NCBI GenBank assembly: GCA_002413835.1
Contig: DHXU01000009.1
Span: forward strand, 227,484-291,483
Source of the DNA: Candidatus Saccharibacteria bacterium UBA5148
GTDB taxonomy: Bacteria; Patescibacteriota; Saccharimonadia; Saccharimonadales; UBA4665
DNA length: 64,000 nucleotides
Direction of reading: 5' to 3'
The number at the start of each line of letters is the position of its first letter. The stretch's first letter is position 1. Made by a program: the position numbers and the translations under genes. Positions 1 through 8,718 of this stretch are shown here, piece by piece. A model generated the notes under the pieces. It had not been told where the DNA came from. It did no database searches and was given only the letters and a program-made list of their open reading frames with translations.

Positions 1-552
1 GCCACCTGGTGGATTCGCCAGGCAATTACCCGCGCCATCGCTGACCAGGCACGTACTATCCGCATCCCAGTGCACATGGTTGAAACCATCAACAAACTGC
101 TGCGCACCCAGCGCCGTCTGACTCAGGAACTGAACCGCGAACCATCCAACGAAGAAATTGCCAAGGAAATGGAAATCGAAGTCGACAAAGTCGAGCACAT
201 CATGAAGATCAAGCAGGATATCTCCAGCCTTGACGCGTCCATCCGTGACGACGAGGAAGACTCCGTATTGTCGGACTTCATCGAAGACGAAGACACCGTA
301 TCCCCTGAAGAATCAGCCACTAACCAGCTCCTGAAAGAGCAAGTGAAGGAGATACTAAGCGCTTTGACAGAGCGCGAGCAGAAAATCCTGAAGCTCCGCT
401 TTGGCTTGGAAGACGGCAAGCAGCACACCCTCGAGGAAGTTGGCCAGGAATTCTCCGTCACCCGCGAACGTATTCGCCAGATAGAAGCCAAAGCTCTTGC
501 CAAACTTCGCAAGCACAAAGACGCCAAGAAGTTACACGACTACATCAAGTAG
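1..552 (+). CDS. rpoD: Primary RNA polymerase sigma factor (RpoD), 3' part
   Basis: The reading frame is open from base 1, so the gene begins upstream of the window; 183 residues are visible. It starts in region 2.4 with ATWWIRQAITRAIADQ, which keeps the Trp-Trp pair used to melt the -10 element and the Gln/Thr that read it. Region 3 follows, then an acidic linker, and region 4 with the helix-turn-helix around VTRERIRQIEAKALAKLR near the C-terminus. This is the pattern of a group 1 sigma factor that directs housekeeping transcription with core RNA polymerase. A second, more divergent sigma-70 gene lies 3.4 kb downstream (3991-5100). The family is certain; calling it the primary factor rests on the intact region 2.4 motif. 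Confidence 0.93.
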   Translation, partial: ATWWIRQAITRAIADQARTIRIPVHMVETINKLLRTQRRLTQELNREPSNEEIAKEMEIEVDKVEHIMKIKQDISSLDASIRDDEEDSVLSDFIEDEDTVSPEESATNQLLKEQVKEILSALTEREQKILKLRFGLEDGKQHTLEEVGQEFSVTRERIRQIEAKALAKLRKHKDAKKLHDYIK

Positions 553-622
553 CCACACGTTTACGCGCATCGGACATATTGAATCCGGGCACGTACGCCT
601 GATTTTCTGAAGCATAAGCCGT

Positions 623-651
623 TTGACTTGATGCTGGTCCAAGTTTAAAAT
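623..651 (+). promoter_or_regulatory. Sigma-70 promoter for the lysozyme operon
   Basis: TTGACT (623-628), a 17-nt spacer and TAAAAT (646-651) form a near-consensus promoter between rpoD and the small membrane protein/lysozyme pair. Transcription would start near 658, about 20 nt before the ATG at 680. Confidence 0.7.
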
Positions 652-679
652 AAGAAGTAGCTACTAATTGCTGCTGCTC

Positions 680-1048
680 ATGAAATTTTTTGCTTCGATA
701 ACCCGGCTCCAGGTCATAGTATTCTCAGTGCTTATTGCTGTGCTGATCGTCGCTGCCGTTACCGTAGGCCGGGCTCGGATCTACAACGCCTCTGTTGATA
801 CAGATATGGCGACGCTTAATTTGCAGGTCAATACCAGCAGCAAGGGCGCGAAGCCGATCTTCAGCCTTGATCAGGTCAGTATGGATGATGACCTGCGCCT
901 GCGGGCCATCAAGCGCGATTACCAGTTCGTAAATCAACCAGATCGACACGCATTCAGTTTGTGTGCTCGGTATTATCCGCATCCGTGGGCACTGCATGCA
1001 TCGGCAACGGTCTGCCAGTCGTATAGCTATAACCAAATAGGCGCATGA
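680..1048 (+). CDS. Small membrane-anchored protein, unknown function
   Basis: This 122-residue protein has one N-terminal hydrophobic segment (about residues 8-27), followed by an extracytoplasmic stretch with two cysteines in its last quarter (within SLCARYY and TVCQSYS) that could form a disulfide. I recognise no family. The ATG at 680 is preferred over an in-frame TTG at 668. Its stop overlaps the start of the lysozyme gene (ATGA at 1045-1048), so the two are probably translationally coupled and may act together, for example in export or self-protection. That last idea is speculation. Confidence 0.6.
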   Translation: MKFFASITRLQVIVFSVLIAVLIVAAVTVGRARIYNASVDTDMATLNLQVNTSSKGAKPIFSLDQVSMDDDLRLRAIKRDYQFVNQPDRHAFSLCARYYPHPWALHASATVCQSYSYNQIGA

Positions 1049-2667
1049 AAAAATTCAAAGGCATACCGCTCAGGCTATGGGCCGGACGGATGGTTATTGC
1101 AGCCGGCAGCGTCCTGGTAGTGGTCGTCGCAGCTCATGCCTTATTGTCCGGCCATGCTGCTAACGCACCGCTGATCGGTGTCGATGTGTCGCATTATAAC
1201 CCCGGACTTAACGTGACCCAGGCCAAAGCGGAAGGAATCAGCTATACCTTCATCAAGGCCACGCAAGGCATCTCGTACAGTAACCCGGACTTTGCATCTG
1301 ATCGTATGAATGCTGAAAATGGCGGCCTGATGGTCGGAGCTTACCATTTCCTTAATCCTAGCAGCAGCTCCAGCCCAGCCAGCCAGTGCACCTATTATTT
1401 GAACCGCCTCAACGCCACCGGTGGCACTAATGGGATCATGCTGGCGATTGATGTTGAACTTCAGACTTCGACCGCCGGGGCGAGTTACCAGGATGTCAAG
1501 GATTTCCTGGCTGCTTGCCAGCCCAAGACTCCGGGACGGACCTGGATTATCTACACCGGTGGATGGTATTGGGGAAATTCCAAGCAGGCAGGCTATCTGC
1601 ACAATCCGGCAGCCCCAGCTGGAACTGTTTTGTGGATATCAATCTATGTCGGCGGAACGGGCAGTGCCCTGGACCTGCTCACCAAAGTCGGAGCGCAGGG
1701 AACCTCGGGTGATCCATATGCTACATCACAGATTAACGGCTGGCCGGATTATGCCATCCGGCAATATAGTTCTACGGCCACCGTGGCAAACCTGAGTCCG
1801 CTCGACGTCGACGTGACGTACAAAGGTATGGCATTCCTCCGTGATCTGGCCGGATTGTCAGCGCCACCGCCATGCACAGCAGTACCGTCGGCCCCGGGAA
1901 GTTTTGGGGCTACCGGGACTACGACTCCCTCGGCGAGCTTGACCTGGACGGCCAGTACCCCTGGTGCGAACTGTACGCTCAGCGGCTACAAGATCTGGCG
2001 AGCCGCCGGATCTACAGTACCAGCTACCACCGGTACGCCGCTGGCGACATTATCGCCAGTTCTGAATTATTCTGATGCCACCGTCACTGCCAGTAGTACA
2101 TACACCTATGTAGTCGCTGCCTATGATACTACCGGGCATCTGAGCCCGGGCGTCAGTAAGACAGTTACTATTCCGGCTCCACCTGTTTGTGCGGCAAATC
2201 CGTCTGCTCCCGGAGCTTTCGCAGCCGTAGCAGTCGCGGCGCCTGCCGTAAATCTGACCTGGACGGCCAGTGTCCCTGGTGCGAACTGTACGCTCAGCGG
2301 CTACAAGATCTGGCGAGCAGTCGGTACTACACCACCGCCAACTACCGGCACGCCACTCAAAACCCTATCCGGGCTGCTCAATTATTCCGACGCGGCTGTG
2401 GTGGCAGGAACCACGTACACGTATCTGATTGTTTCGTACGACAGTGCAGGGCACAACAGTACAAGCGCTACTAAGACTATCGCCGTACCGATTGTTCCAC
2501 CTCCGCCGCTGCCTGGGGACGCTAATAATGATGGCCGGGTCAATGCGATAGACCTATCGCTGCTCATCTCCCATGATGGCCAAAACTATCCGGCGGCTGA
2601 CTTCAACAAAGATGGCACCGTTGGGGCTGCCGATCTGGCGATATTGCTCGGCAAGTGGACCTGGTAG
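1045..2667 (+). CDS. Secreted GH25 lysozyme with two Fn3 domains and a C-terminal dockerin
   Basis: Residues 1-38 form a signal peptide or anchor ending SGHA-A. Residues 42-270 match glycoside hydrolase family 25 (N-acetylmuramidases that cut the glycan of peptidoglycan). The expected acidic residues are present: D47 in GVDVSHY, and D136/E138 in AIDVELQ. Two fibronectin type III domains follow (about 280-375 and 386-480), then a Pro-rich linker. Residues 490-540 are a type I dockerin with two calcium-loop repeats of the form DxNxDGxVxxxD (D492-D503 and D519-D530). A dockerin is the docking half of the cohesin-dockerin pair; six cohesin-like domains are encoded at 28335-34952. GH25 enzymes usually target foreign or own cell walls. 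Here the dockerin suggests display on a surface scaffold instead of free release, which is inference. Confidence 0.92.
   Translation: MKKFKGIPLRLWAGRMVIAAGSVLVVVVAAHALLSGHAANAPLIGVDVSHYNPGLNVTQAKAEGISYTFIKATQGISYSNPDFASDRMNAENGGLMVGAYHFLNPSSSSSPASQCTYYLNRLNATGGTNGIMLAIDVELQTSTAGASYQDVKDFLAACQPKTPGRTWIIYTGGWYWGNSKQAGYLHNPAAPAGTVLWISIYVGGTGSALDLLTKVGAQGTSGDPYATSQINGWPDYAIRQYSSTATVANLSPLDVDVTYKGMAFLRDLAGLSAPPPCTAVPSAPGSFGATGTTTPSASLTWTASTPGANCTLSGYKIWRAAGSTVPATTGTPLATLSPVLNYSDATVTASSTYTYVVAAYDTTGHLSPGVSKTVTIPAPPVCAANPSAPGAFAAVAVAAPAVNLTWTASVPGANCTLSGYKIWRAVGTTPPPTTGTPLKTLSGLLNYSDAAVVAGTTYTYLIVSYDSAGHNSTSATKTIAVPIVPPPPLPGDANNDGRVNAIDLSLLISHDGQNYPAADFNKDGTVGAADLAILLGKWTW
1941..2318 (+). repeat. 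63-nt intragenic direct repeat in the two Fn3 domains
   Basis: Bases 1941-2003 and 2256-2318 are 63-nt copies that I count as differing at two positions. They encode the same strand region (LTWTAS...SGYKIWRA) of consecutive Fn3 domains. The near identity at DNA level, including silent sites, points to recent duplication or gene conversion; the rest of the two domains has diverged much further. Confidence 0.85.
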
Positions 2668-2717
2668 GCGGCGGACCGGCTTTTAGATTTAACCAGCCTC
2701 TGGTAAGCTTAAGTTGT

Positions 2718-3320
2718 ATGCAAATGAAGAAATCAAAATTCAAAAAATATAGCAGTCTATTCACCCCGAGTCCACTCAGCAGCATCATCGGTGTTTTTTT
2801 GTCAGGCATGGCGATTATCCTGAATCAGTTTGATTTCATCAAAAACCAGCTGCAGCTGCCGCACAACCTGCAGTTTGGCCGTATGATTGCCCACTGGGTC
2901 GACAATCTGCTGACCAATACCATCAGCCAGTCACGCACCGAAACATTGGTGGTCGGTCTATTCTGGGCCGTCGTCGGGCTTGTGGTATATCTGTTCCTGC
3001 ATGGTCTTGCGCGTTTCATACTTGAACTCGACGATGACCTGGATGCCCGCCGCTACGTCTGGCCGAAGGGCACTGATCGTTATCGGCCGCTGCGCATCCT
3101 GACTGAACAGGCCGCTTTCCGGGTGGTAGCAATTATCATACTGGGGATAGTCATTGCCGGTCCGTTGGCGTCAGTGATCCGCGGCCCGATACTTATAGAT
3201 TTTATCGGTACGAACAAGCCGCTGCAGTATGTCGTATGGTTCATTGGCGGACTTGTGGTCTGGCACTTGGTTGCCATCCTGCTGCGACTCATCGCGCTCC
3301 GGGCCCGGGTCTTCGACTGA
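2718..3320 (+). CDS. Four-helix membrane protein, unknown function
   Basis: This 200-residue protein has four predicted transmembrane segments: near residues 18-37, 71-95, 134-157 and 169-193. Charged loops lie between them, including an acidic stretch (ELDDDLDARR) after the second helix. No catalytic motif or family was recognised. The ATG at 2718 was chosen because the longer frame begins with a GTG inside the preceding lysozyme gene and its first 21 residues look non-native. The gene lies 51 nt after the lysozyme stop and could be cotranscribed with it. Confidence 0.65.
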   Translation: MQMKKSKFKKYSSLFTPSPLSSIIGVFLSGMAIILNQFDFIKNQLQLPHNLQFGRMIAHWVDNLLTNTISQSRTETLVVGLFWAVVGLVVYLFLHGLARFILELDDDLDARRYVWPKGTDRYRPLRILTEQAAFRVVAIIILGIVIAGPLASVIRGPILIDFIGTNKPLQYVVWFIGGLVVWHLVAILLRLIALRARVFD

Positions 3321-3379
3321 TCAGTCGGCAGCCGTAAGCCTGACATATGTCTCTATCATACGTCTCTTTAAATGTCTCC

Positions 3380-3952
3380 CTAGATTATGTGCAGATCGCG
3401 GAGCAGCACTTCCAGGTCCTGTTGCAGGAATTCCTTCGATGAATTGTTGACGAGGGTGTAGTCGGCGTTGGCAATCGGCCCACCTTTTTCGAGGTTTTCG
3501 ATTTCTGCTATCTCGCGGTCGATGATCTGTTGTACGGATGTGTACTTCCGGTGACTGTCCTTGCGCTCCATTATCCGGCGGTGACGGATGTCCTTTGAGG
3601 CTGCCGTTGCGATAATTATCAAACTGTTGCCGTACTTTTCGTGCAGGTATTTGTACTCGGTCCAGCTATAGATGCCGTCCAGAATAATCACCCGGTTGCC
3701 GGCCTCGAACAGGGTATCTGCTTTGCGGGCGGCATGCTTTGCCAGGACTGTCGGGCCTTCCATCTCGCGCATATCTTCGCGGACAAATTTCTCATCTTTG
3801 ACGTTGTTCAGGCCGCGCCGGGCGACTTCTTCGTAGACCATCGTCCCGAAATGAATCACCGGAAAATGGTATTTTTCGGCCAGATAATCGGTGCAAGTGC
3901 CTTTGCCGGAACCAGGCATGCCGACGAACGCTATAACTTTCTTGTCTTCCAT
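3380..3952 (-). CDS. P-loop nucleotide/dephospho-CoA kinase-like protein
   Basis: The 190-residue protein has a Walker A loop GMPGSGKGT at residues 11-19, followed by a nucleoside-monophosphate-kinase-like layout: a helix-rich lid region with ERKDSHRK and a strand VIILDGIYS. The family includes adenylate kinase, dephospho-CoA kinase and archaeal/CPR AAA-type small kinases. It transfers or hydrolyses phosphate from ATP, but the acceptor cannot be told from sequence. A minus-strand -10 box (TATAAT) lies 8 nt before its ATG, and it is divergent from the sigma gene at 3991. Confidence 0.75.
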   Translation of the reverse strand: MEDKKVIAFVGMPGSGKGTCTDYLAEKYHFPVIHFGTMVYEEVARRGLNNVKDEKFVREDMREMEGPTVLAKHAARKADTLFEAGNRVIILDGIYSWTEYKYLHEKYGNSLIIIATAASKDIRHRRIMERKDSHRKYTSVQQIIDREIAEIENLEKGGPIANADYTLVNNSSKEFLQQDLEVLLRDLHII

Positions 3953-3960
3953 ATCAGACT

Positions 3961-3966
3961 ATTATA
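3961..3966 (-). promoter_or_regulatory. -10 box for the P-loop kinase gene
   Basis: Read on the minus strand this is TATAAT, ending 8 nt before the ATG at 3952, which predicts a nearly leaderless transcript. On the plus strand the overlapping TATACT (3963-3968) could be a divergent -10 for the sigma gene, but it sits too far from any in-frame start to be sure. Confidence 0.5.
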
Positions 3967-3990
3967 CTAAATGATTACCACCTTTGCCGA

Positions 3991-5100
3991 ATGAAAATCA
4001 CCGTTTATGCTTGCAGAAAGTCAACAAAAATGACAGAATGGCAACTAATGTCACAAAGTATTACCGAGAACGAACCTGATCGTCCTAATCTTGAGCTCGT
4101 GTTGAGCCCTGCCGACGCACCGGATGTCTTCGATGACACGGAGGCTGAGGATAAGCCTGATATGGTTGTAGCCAGCGATAGAGTCGCTGCTTTGCTTGCC
4201 GACCCTTTGAAGCACTACTTCAAAGCGATTTCTCGCACACCATTGCTTACGGCTGAACAGGAAGTCGACCTCTCGAAGCGGATCGAAGCCGGGCAGTTCG
4301 CCGGCAGGGTGTTGTCCGGAGAATATGAGCAGACTTCCGATGCCACACCGGATGAATTACAAGCACTTGTAGGTAGCGGAGCAGCCGCCAAAAATCATAT
4401 GCTGGAAGCCAACTTGCGGCTCGTTGTGTCGATTGCCAAGCGCTACACCGGCCACGGCATGGAATTTCTGGATATCATCGAAGAAGGCAACATTGGTCTG
4501 ATACGTGCTGTAGAGAAGTTCGACTACACCAAAGGTTTCAAATTCTCGACATACGCTACCCGGTGGATCCGCCAGAATATAACCCGCGCTATGGCCGACA
4601 AATCCCGGACTATCCGGTTGCCGGTCCACGTCGTCGAAACGATGAATGCAGTACGGAGGGTAGAGAATGAGCTGGAGTTGCTATTGGGCCGACAAGCGAC
4701 GCCGGAAGAAATCGGCTCAGGAATGGCCCTCATCCCGGAAAGAGTCTTCGAGCTGAAGATGTACAGCCGTGATCCGTTTTCATTAGACAAGCTGCTCGCG
4801 GCCGATGGAGATACGTCATTCGGCGACCTGCTACCTGACCATACGGCCGTTGATCCGCTCGAGGCAGCCGGAGAGGATGATTTCTCTATACAGATGAATC
4901 TGGTATTGAGTACATTATCTGAACGCGAAGCTGGCATATTACGCATGCGTTATGGACTGAACGGATCAAAACCATCTACTTTTGGTGAAATCGGTAAAGT
5001 ATATAATCTGACTCGTGAACGCATCCGCCAGCTGGAACTCAAGGCAATGGCTAAGCTACGCCAGCCGGACACTTTAGCATTCCTCGAAGCGTACATATAA
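3991..5100 (+). CDS. Second sigma-70 family factor with altered region 2.4
   Basis: This is a complete sigma factor of up to 369 residues. Region 1.2 lies at about 70-100, region 2 at about 138-205, region 3 at about 210-265 and region 4 at about 300-365, with the helix-turn-helix LTRERIRQLELKAMAKLR. Region 2 keeps FSTYAT and the Gln/Thr that read the -10 element. The first Trp of the Trp-Trp melting pair is Arg (R191 in ATRWIRQ). The N-terminus is acidic and disordered-looking. In-frame ATGs at 4030 and 4048 are alternative starts; none has a clear Shine-Dalgarno. It is probably a group 2 or alternative sigma controlling a subset of promoters. Confidence 0.88.
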   Translation: MKITVYACRKSTKMTEWQLMSQSITENEPDRPNLELVLSPADAPDVFDDTEAEDKPDMVVASDRVAALLADPLKHYFKAISRTPLLTAEQEVDLSKRIEAGQFAGRVLSGEYEQTSDATPDELQALVGSGAAAKNHMLEANLRLVVSIAKRYTGHGMEFLDIIEEGNIGLIRAVEKFDYTKGFKFSTYATRWIRQNITRAMADKSRTIRLPVHVVETMNAVRRVENELELLLGRQATPEEIGSGMALIPERVFELKMYSRDPFSLDKLLAADGDTSFGDLLPDHTAVDPLEAAGEDDFSIQMNLVLSTLSEREAGILRMRYGLNGSKPSTFGEIGKVYNLTRERIRQLELKAMAKLRQPDTLAFLEAYI

Positions 5101-5133
5101 GTCCTGGCGTGATAATTGTTACCCTCGGTAGGC

Positions 5134-5139
5134 TATACT
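5134..5139 (+). promoter_or_regulatory. -10 box for polA
   Basis: TATACT ends 9 nt before the ATG at 5149, with no Shine-Dalgarno between. No good -35 is visible at 17 nt. The position supports 5149 as the start and a short or absent leader. Confidence 0.5.
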
Positions 5140-5148
5140 GGTAGATAT

Positions 5149-7833
5149 ATGGCAACCCAACCCGAAAAACGCAAGAAACTGGCTATTATCGACGGCAAGT
5201 CGGTCTTTTACCGCGGGTACTATGCCATGCCGAACCTGGCAACCAAAGACGGCACGCCGACTGGCGGTGTCTTTGGCTTTGCGACCATGGCCCTCGAAGT
5301 CATCAAACGCCTGCAGCCCGATTATGTCGCCGTAGCCTGGGACAAACCAAAGACCAATATCCGCCGCCGGTTGGCACTGTATCCGGAGTACAAAGCTGGC
5401 CGCAAGCCGACACCGCCGGACTTCAAGGCACAGATCCCGGTGCTGCACGAGCTGCTGCAAGCCTTCGGCTGGCCGCTGTACGAGATGGACGATTACGAAG
5501 CCGATGACATTATGGGGACGCTGGCGGTCCAGGCGACGGAGCAGAATATCGAAACCATGCTGATCACCAGCGACCTCGATATGCTCCAGCTGGTGAACCC
5601 GCATGTCCACGTCTATGCCCTCAAGAAGGGACTGAGTAACATCGAGCTGTTTTCTCCTGAAACTCTGGAAGCAAAATACGGTGTCCGGGTCGACCAGATG
5701 CTCGACCTCAAAGCGCTCAAAGGCGACTCGTCCGACAATATCCCGGGCGTACCGGGCATCGGTGAAAAGGGCGCAGTCGCGCTGCTGCTGCAGTTCAATA
5801 CGCTCGACAATATTTATGAAAATTTAGGCCTTATCAAAGACGCTACCCGCCGCAAGCTGGAAGCGGGCAAGGAATTGGCGTACCTCAGTAAAGAACTCGG
5901 TGCCATCTGGTGTGACGCACCGTTGAAACTTGACCTGGAGGAAGTTGACGGATCGAAATGCGCCCCTGAGAATATCCTCGATTTGCTGACCCAGCTGGAA
6001 TTCCGCAGCCTGGTGCGGGCATTGCCGGAAATCATGCACCTTAAGGGCGAAGTGACGGCCAAAAACTCGTTTCAGCAGGGTAAGCTGGCTGCTAACAAGG
6101 TGATTGCCAGCGCCGCTGATCTGAAGGCCTTAGAGTTGCCGCCGGTGTCTAAGACGTCCGGGCATGCCATCATCCATGCCCGGGCCGCCGGCCGCCACGG
6201 CAAAGACCCGCGCGTGCTGCTACTGAGCACCGATCCAGGCCAGGTTTACTCGTTCGACCTGGCCAAGCTGCCGGCGAAGGCTGTCGGAGCCTTCCTGAAC
6301 GATTATCTGGCCGCTGGTGTCAAACTGATCGGTTATGACATCAAAAGCTCGCTGAAGGTCCTGATGGAGCTCGGTGTGAGGCATGCAGATACTGAGATCA
6401 TCGAACATGATGTCCTGATTGGGGCCTTCCTGCTGAACAGCTTACGCCGCGAGCAGACACTGACTGATCTGGCCGAAGCCGATCTGAATTATGGCGGCTC
6501 ATCGTTGGAAGACCTTTGTGACGAGGAGATTATTGAACGCGCGCCGGATTTTATATCGCTGATTGCCGCCCTTCATGAGCAACAAGCGGCTGCCCTCAAG
6601 GAAATTCCAAAACTTGCGACATTAGCGACTGAAGTTGAGTGGCCGGTCATCCCGGTGCTAGCTGGTATGGAATACACCGGAATGCTGCTCGATACCGATT
6701 ATCTGGCGAAGTTTGCTATCGAGATTGATGGCACGATAGCCAATCTGGTTAGCCAGATCTACGAAGCTGCCGGGCAGGAATTTAACATCGGTAGTCCCAG
6801 CCAACTGGCTGATATATTATTCGATACCATCGGCATGTCACCAGCCGGAATCAAGAAGGGTAAAACCGGCTACAGCACCGCAGCCAGCGAACTCGACAAA
6901 CTGCGCGGCCAGCACCCGATCATCGATCTGATTACGAAGTACCGCGAAGTCGCCAAACTCAAAAATACGTACGTTGATACCTTACCAAAACTCGTCGACT
7001 CGGAATCTCGGGTGCACACAACGTTCGCCTTGACTGTCGCCCAAACCGGCCGGCTGAGCAGCAACGACCCGAACCTACAGAACATCCCGACCCGAACTGA
7101 TCTGGGACGGCGCATCCGGACGGCTTTTGTAGCTGGGCCTGGCAATAAACTCGTCAGCGCTGATTACAGCCAATTTGAGCTGCGTCTGGCGGCTGTCATG
7201 GCCGATGACAAGGAACTGGTCAGTATGTTCAACAGCGGGGCAGACATTCATACCGCCACCGCAGCCATGGTCTATGGCCGCCAGCTGGAGGATGTCACCA
7301 AGAGTATGCGCCGGGCTGCCAAAGTTATTAACTTCGGTATTCTGTATGGTATGAGCCCGCACGGACTGAGTATTGCCACCGGCATGGACCGTATGCAGGC
7401 GGTAACCTTTATTGAGAAATACAAAGGCGTGCGCCGGCCGCTGTTCGATTACATGGACCATATCAAGACTTTAGCCCAGCAACAGGGCTACGTCGAGACC
7501 CTGCATGGCCGCCGCCGGCCGATGCCGGACATCCACTCCGCGAATTTCATCGTTCGCCAGGCTGCCGAACGCGCCGCCATCAACATGCCAATCCAGGGCA
7601 CCGAAGCCGACCTGATGAAACTGGCAATGGTAGAAGTCGACCGTCTGCTGCATGCCAATTTCCCAGGTTCAAAGCAGCTGCTGCAAGTTCATGACTCCAT
7701 CCTGGTCGAATGCCCCGAAGCCGACGCACCGGCCATCGCGGCCATGCTCAAAGAAGCCATGGAAACTATCTATAAATTGCCGGTGCGGCTCGATGTCGAT
7801 GTGTCAACAGGGGACAACTGGGGTGAGCTGTAG
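5149..7833 (+). CDS. polA: DNA polymerase I
   Basis: An 894-residue family A polymerase for Okazaki-fragment maturation and repair synthesis. Residues 10-300 are the 5'-3' flap exonuclease (DYEADDIMGTL, KGDSSDNIPGVPGIGEKG). The middle domain (about 320-510) has the 3'-5' exonuclease fold but no DTE metal motif, so proofreading is probably lost, as in Taq. The polymerase domain has motif A (ADYSQFELR), motif B on the O helix (RRAAKVINFGILYG, with the Phe that selects against dideoxy substrates) and motif C as QVHDSI. The usual HDE of motif C is HDS, so the non-essential Glu is missing. The start was taken at ATG 5149, directly after a -10 box, instead of a TTG at 5116. Confidence 0.96.
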   Translation: MATQPEKRKKLAIIDGKSVFYRGYYAMPNLATKDGTPTGGVFGFATMALEVIKRLQPDYVAVAWDKPKTNIRRRLALYPEYKAGRKPTPPDFKAQIPVLHELLQAFGWPLYEMDDYEADDIMGTLAVQATEQNIETMLITSDLDMLQLVNPHVHVYALKKGLSNIELFSPETLEAKYGVRVDQMLDLKALKGDSSDNIPGVPGIGEKGAVALLLQFNTLDNIYENLGLIKDATRRKLEAGKELAYLSKELGAIWCDAPLKLDLEEVDGSKCAPENILDLLTQLEFRSLVRALPEIMHLKGEVTAKNSFQQGKLAANKVIASAADLKALELPPVSKTSGHAIIHARAAGRHGKDPRVLLLSTDPGQVYSFDLAKLPAKAVGAFLNDYLAAGVKLIGYDIKSSLKVLMELGVRHADTEIIEHDVLIGAFLLNSLRREQTLTDLAEADLNYGGSSLEDLCDEEIIERAPDFISLIAALHEQQAAALKEIPKLATLATEVEWPVIPVLAGMEYTGMLLDTDYLAKFAIEIDGTIANLVSQIYEAAGQEFNIGSPSQLADILFDTIGMSPAGIKKGKTGYSTAASELDKLRGQHPIIDLITKYREVAKLKNTYVDTLPKLVDSESRVHTTFALTVAQTGRLSSNDPNLQNIPTRTDLGRRIRTAFVAGPGNKLVSADYSQFELRLAAVMADDKELVSMFNSGADIHTATAAMVYGRQLEDVTKSMRRAAKVINFGILYGMSPHGLSIATGMDRMQAVTFIEKYKGVRRPLFDYMDHIKTLAQQQGYVETLHGRRRPMPDIHSANFIVRQAAERAAINMPIQGTEADLMKLAMVEVDRLLHANFPGSKQLLQVHDSILVECPEADAPAIAAMLKEAMETIYKLPVRLDVDVSTGDNWGEL

Positions 7834-7899
7834 ATATTTGTACAGCTACATACCTACCATTGCTGCTATGATGGACGGGATGTAACCCGAGGAGACCCT

Positions 7900-8718
7900 A
7901 TGGAATTACCAGAATTAATTATGAATACCGGCGCGACCATCCCGCAGATCGGCTTTGGCCTATGGCGCAATAAGGAAAGAGATGAATGCGTTGATGCTGT
8001 GACATTCGCCCTCGAAGCCGGCTATACCCACTTCGATGACGCTCAAGTATATGGCAATGAGCAGTACCTCGGCGAGGCCGTAACTGACCACGGAGCCGAC
8101 CGCGCAGAACTATTTATAACAACCAAAATCGGTACCGACAACATGGACGCTGACACATTGGCATCCAGCTTTGCTGAATCACTCAAGAAGCTACGTACAG
8201 ACTATGTCGACTTGTTATTACTGCATTTTCCAGTAACCGAAACCCGCGCCGAAGCCTGGCTGGAACTAGAGAAGTTATATGACAGCGGCGCCGCCAAAGC
8301 CATTGGTGTCAGCAATTATACCATCACGCATCTTGAGGAGTTGCTGAGGACCTGCAAGGTCAAACCAGCCGTCAACCAGGTAGAGCTGAGCGTCGTCCTG
8401 CAGCAGCCGGAACTTGTTGAATTCTGCAGCGATAACGACATCATTGTCGAGGCCTACACACCGTTGGCCGAGGGTCATTTCTTCGACGATCCAACGCTCA
8501 AGGCAATTGCCGCCAAGCATAGCAAAACTGTACCGCAGATCATGCTGCGCTGGTGTATCGACTACGGCGTCGTCTGCCTGACTAAATCCGCCAACAAGGA
8601 GCGCATTGAGCAGAACATCGATATCTTTGATTTTGAACTCGATGACGCCGACATGGCGAAACTGCAAGCTCTCGACCAGAACCACCGCACCAACTGGGAT
8701 CCGACAGACGTCGAATAG
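7900..8718 (+). CDS. Aldo/keto reductase
   Basis: A 272-residue NAD(P)H-dependent oxidoreductase with the AKR TIM barrel. The catalytic tetrad is visible: D46 and Y51 (FDDAQVYGNE), K76 (TTKIG) and H109 (LLLHFP). The C-terminal cofactor region includes TKSANKERIEQN, similar to the phosphate-binding loop of 2,5-diketo-D-gluconate reductase-type enzymes. The physiological substrate cannot be assigned; these enzymes commonly reduce small aldehydes and ketones. A good Shine-Dalgarno (GAGGAG, 7890-7895) precedes the ATG. It follows polA by 66 nt. Confidence 0.92.
   Translation: MELPELIMNTGATIPQIGFGLWRNKERDECVDAVTFALEAGYTHFDDAQVYGNEQYLGEAVTDHGADRAELFITTKIGTDNMDADTLASSFAESLKKLRTDYVDLLLLHFPVTETRAEAWLELEKLYDSGAAKAIGVSNYTITHLEELLRTCKVKPAVNQVELSVVLQQPELVEFCSDNDIIVEAYTPLAEGHFFDDPTLKAIAAKHSKTVPQIMLRWCIDYGVVCLTKSANKERIEQNIDIFDFELDDADMAKLQALDQNHRTNWDPTDVE

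Noticed and set aside
2655..2717. Upstream GTG start of the four-helix membrane protein
   Set aside because: It lies inside the end of the lysozyme gene and adds 21 residues unlike a membrane-protein N-terminus; the ATG at 2718 opens the basic pre-helix segment.
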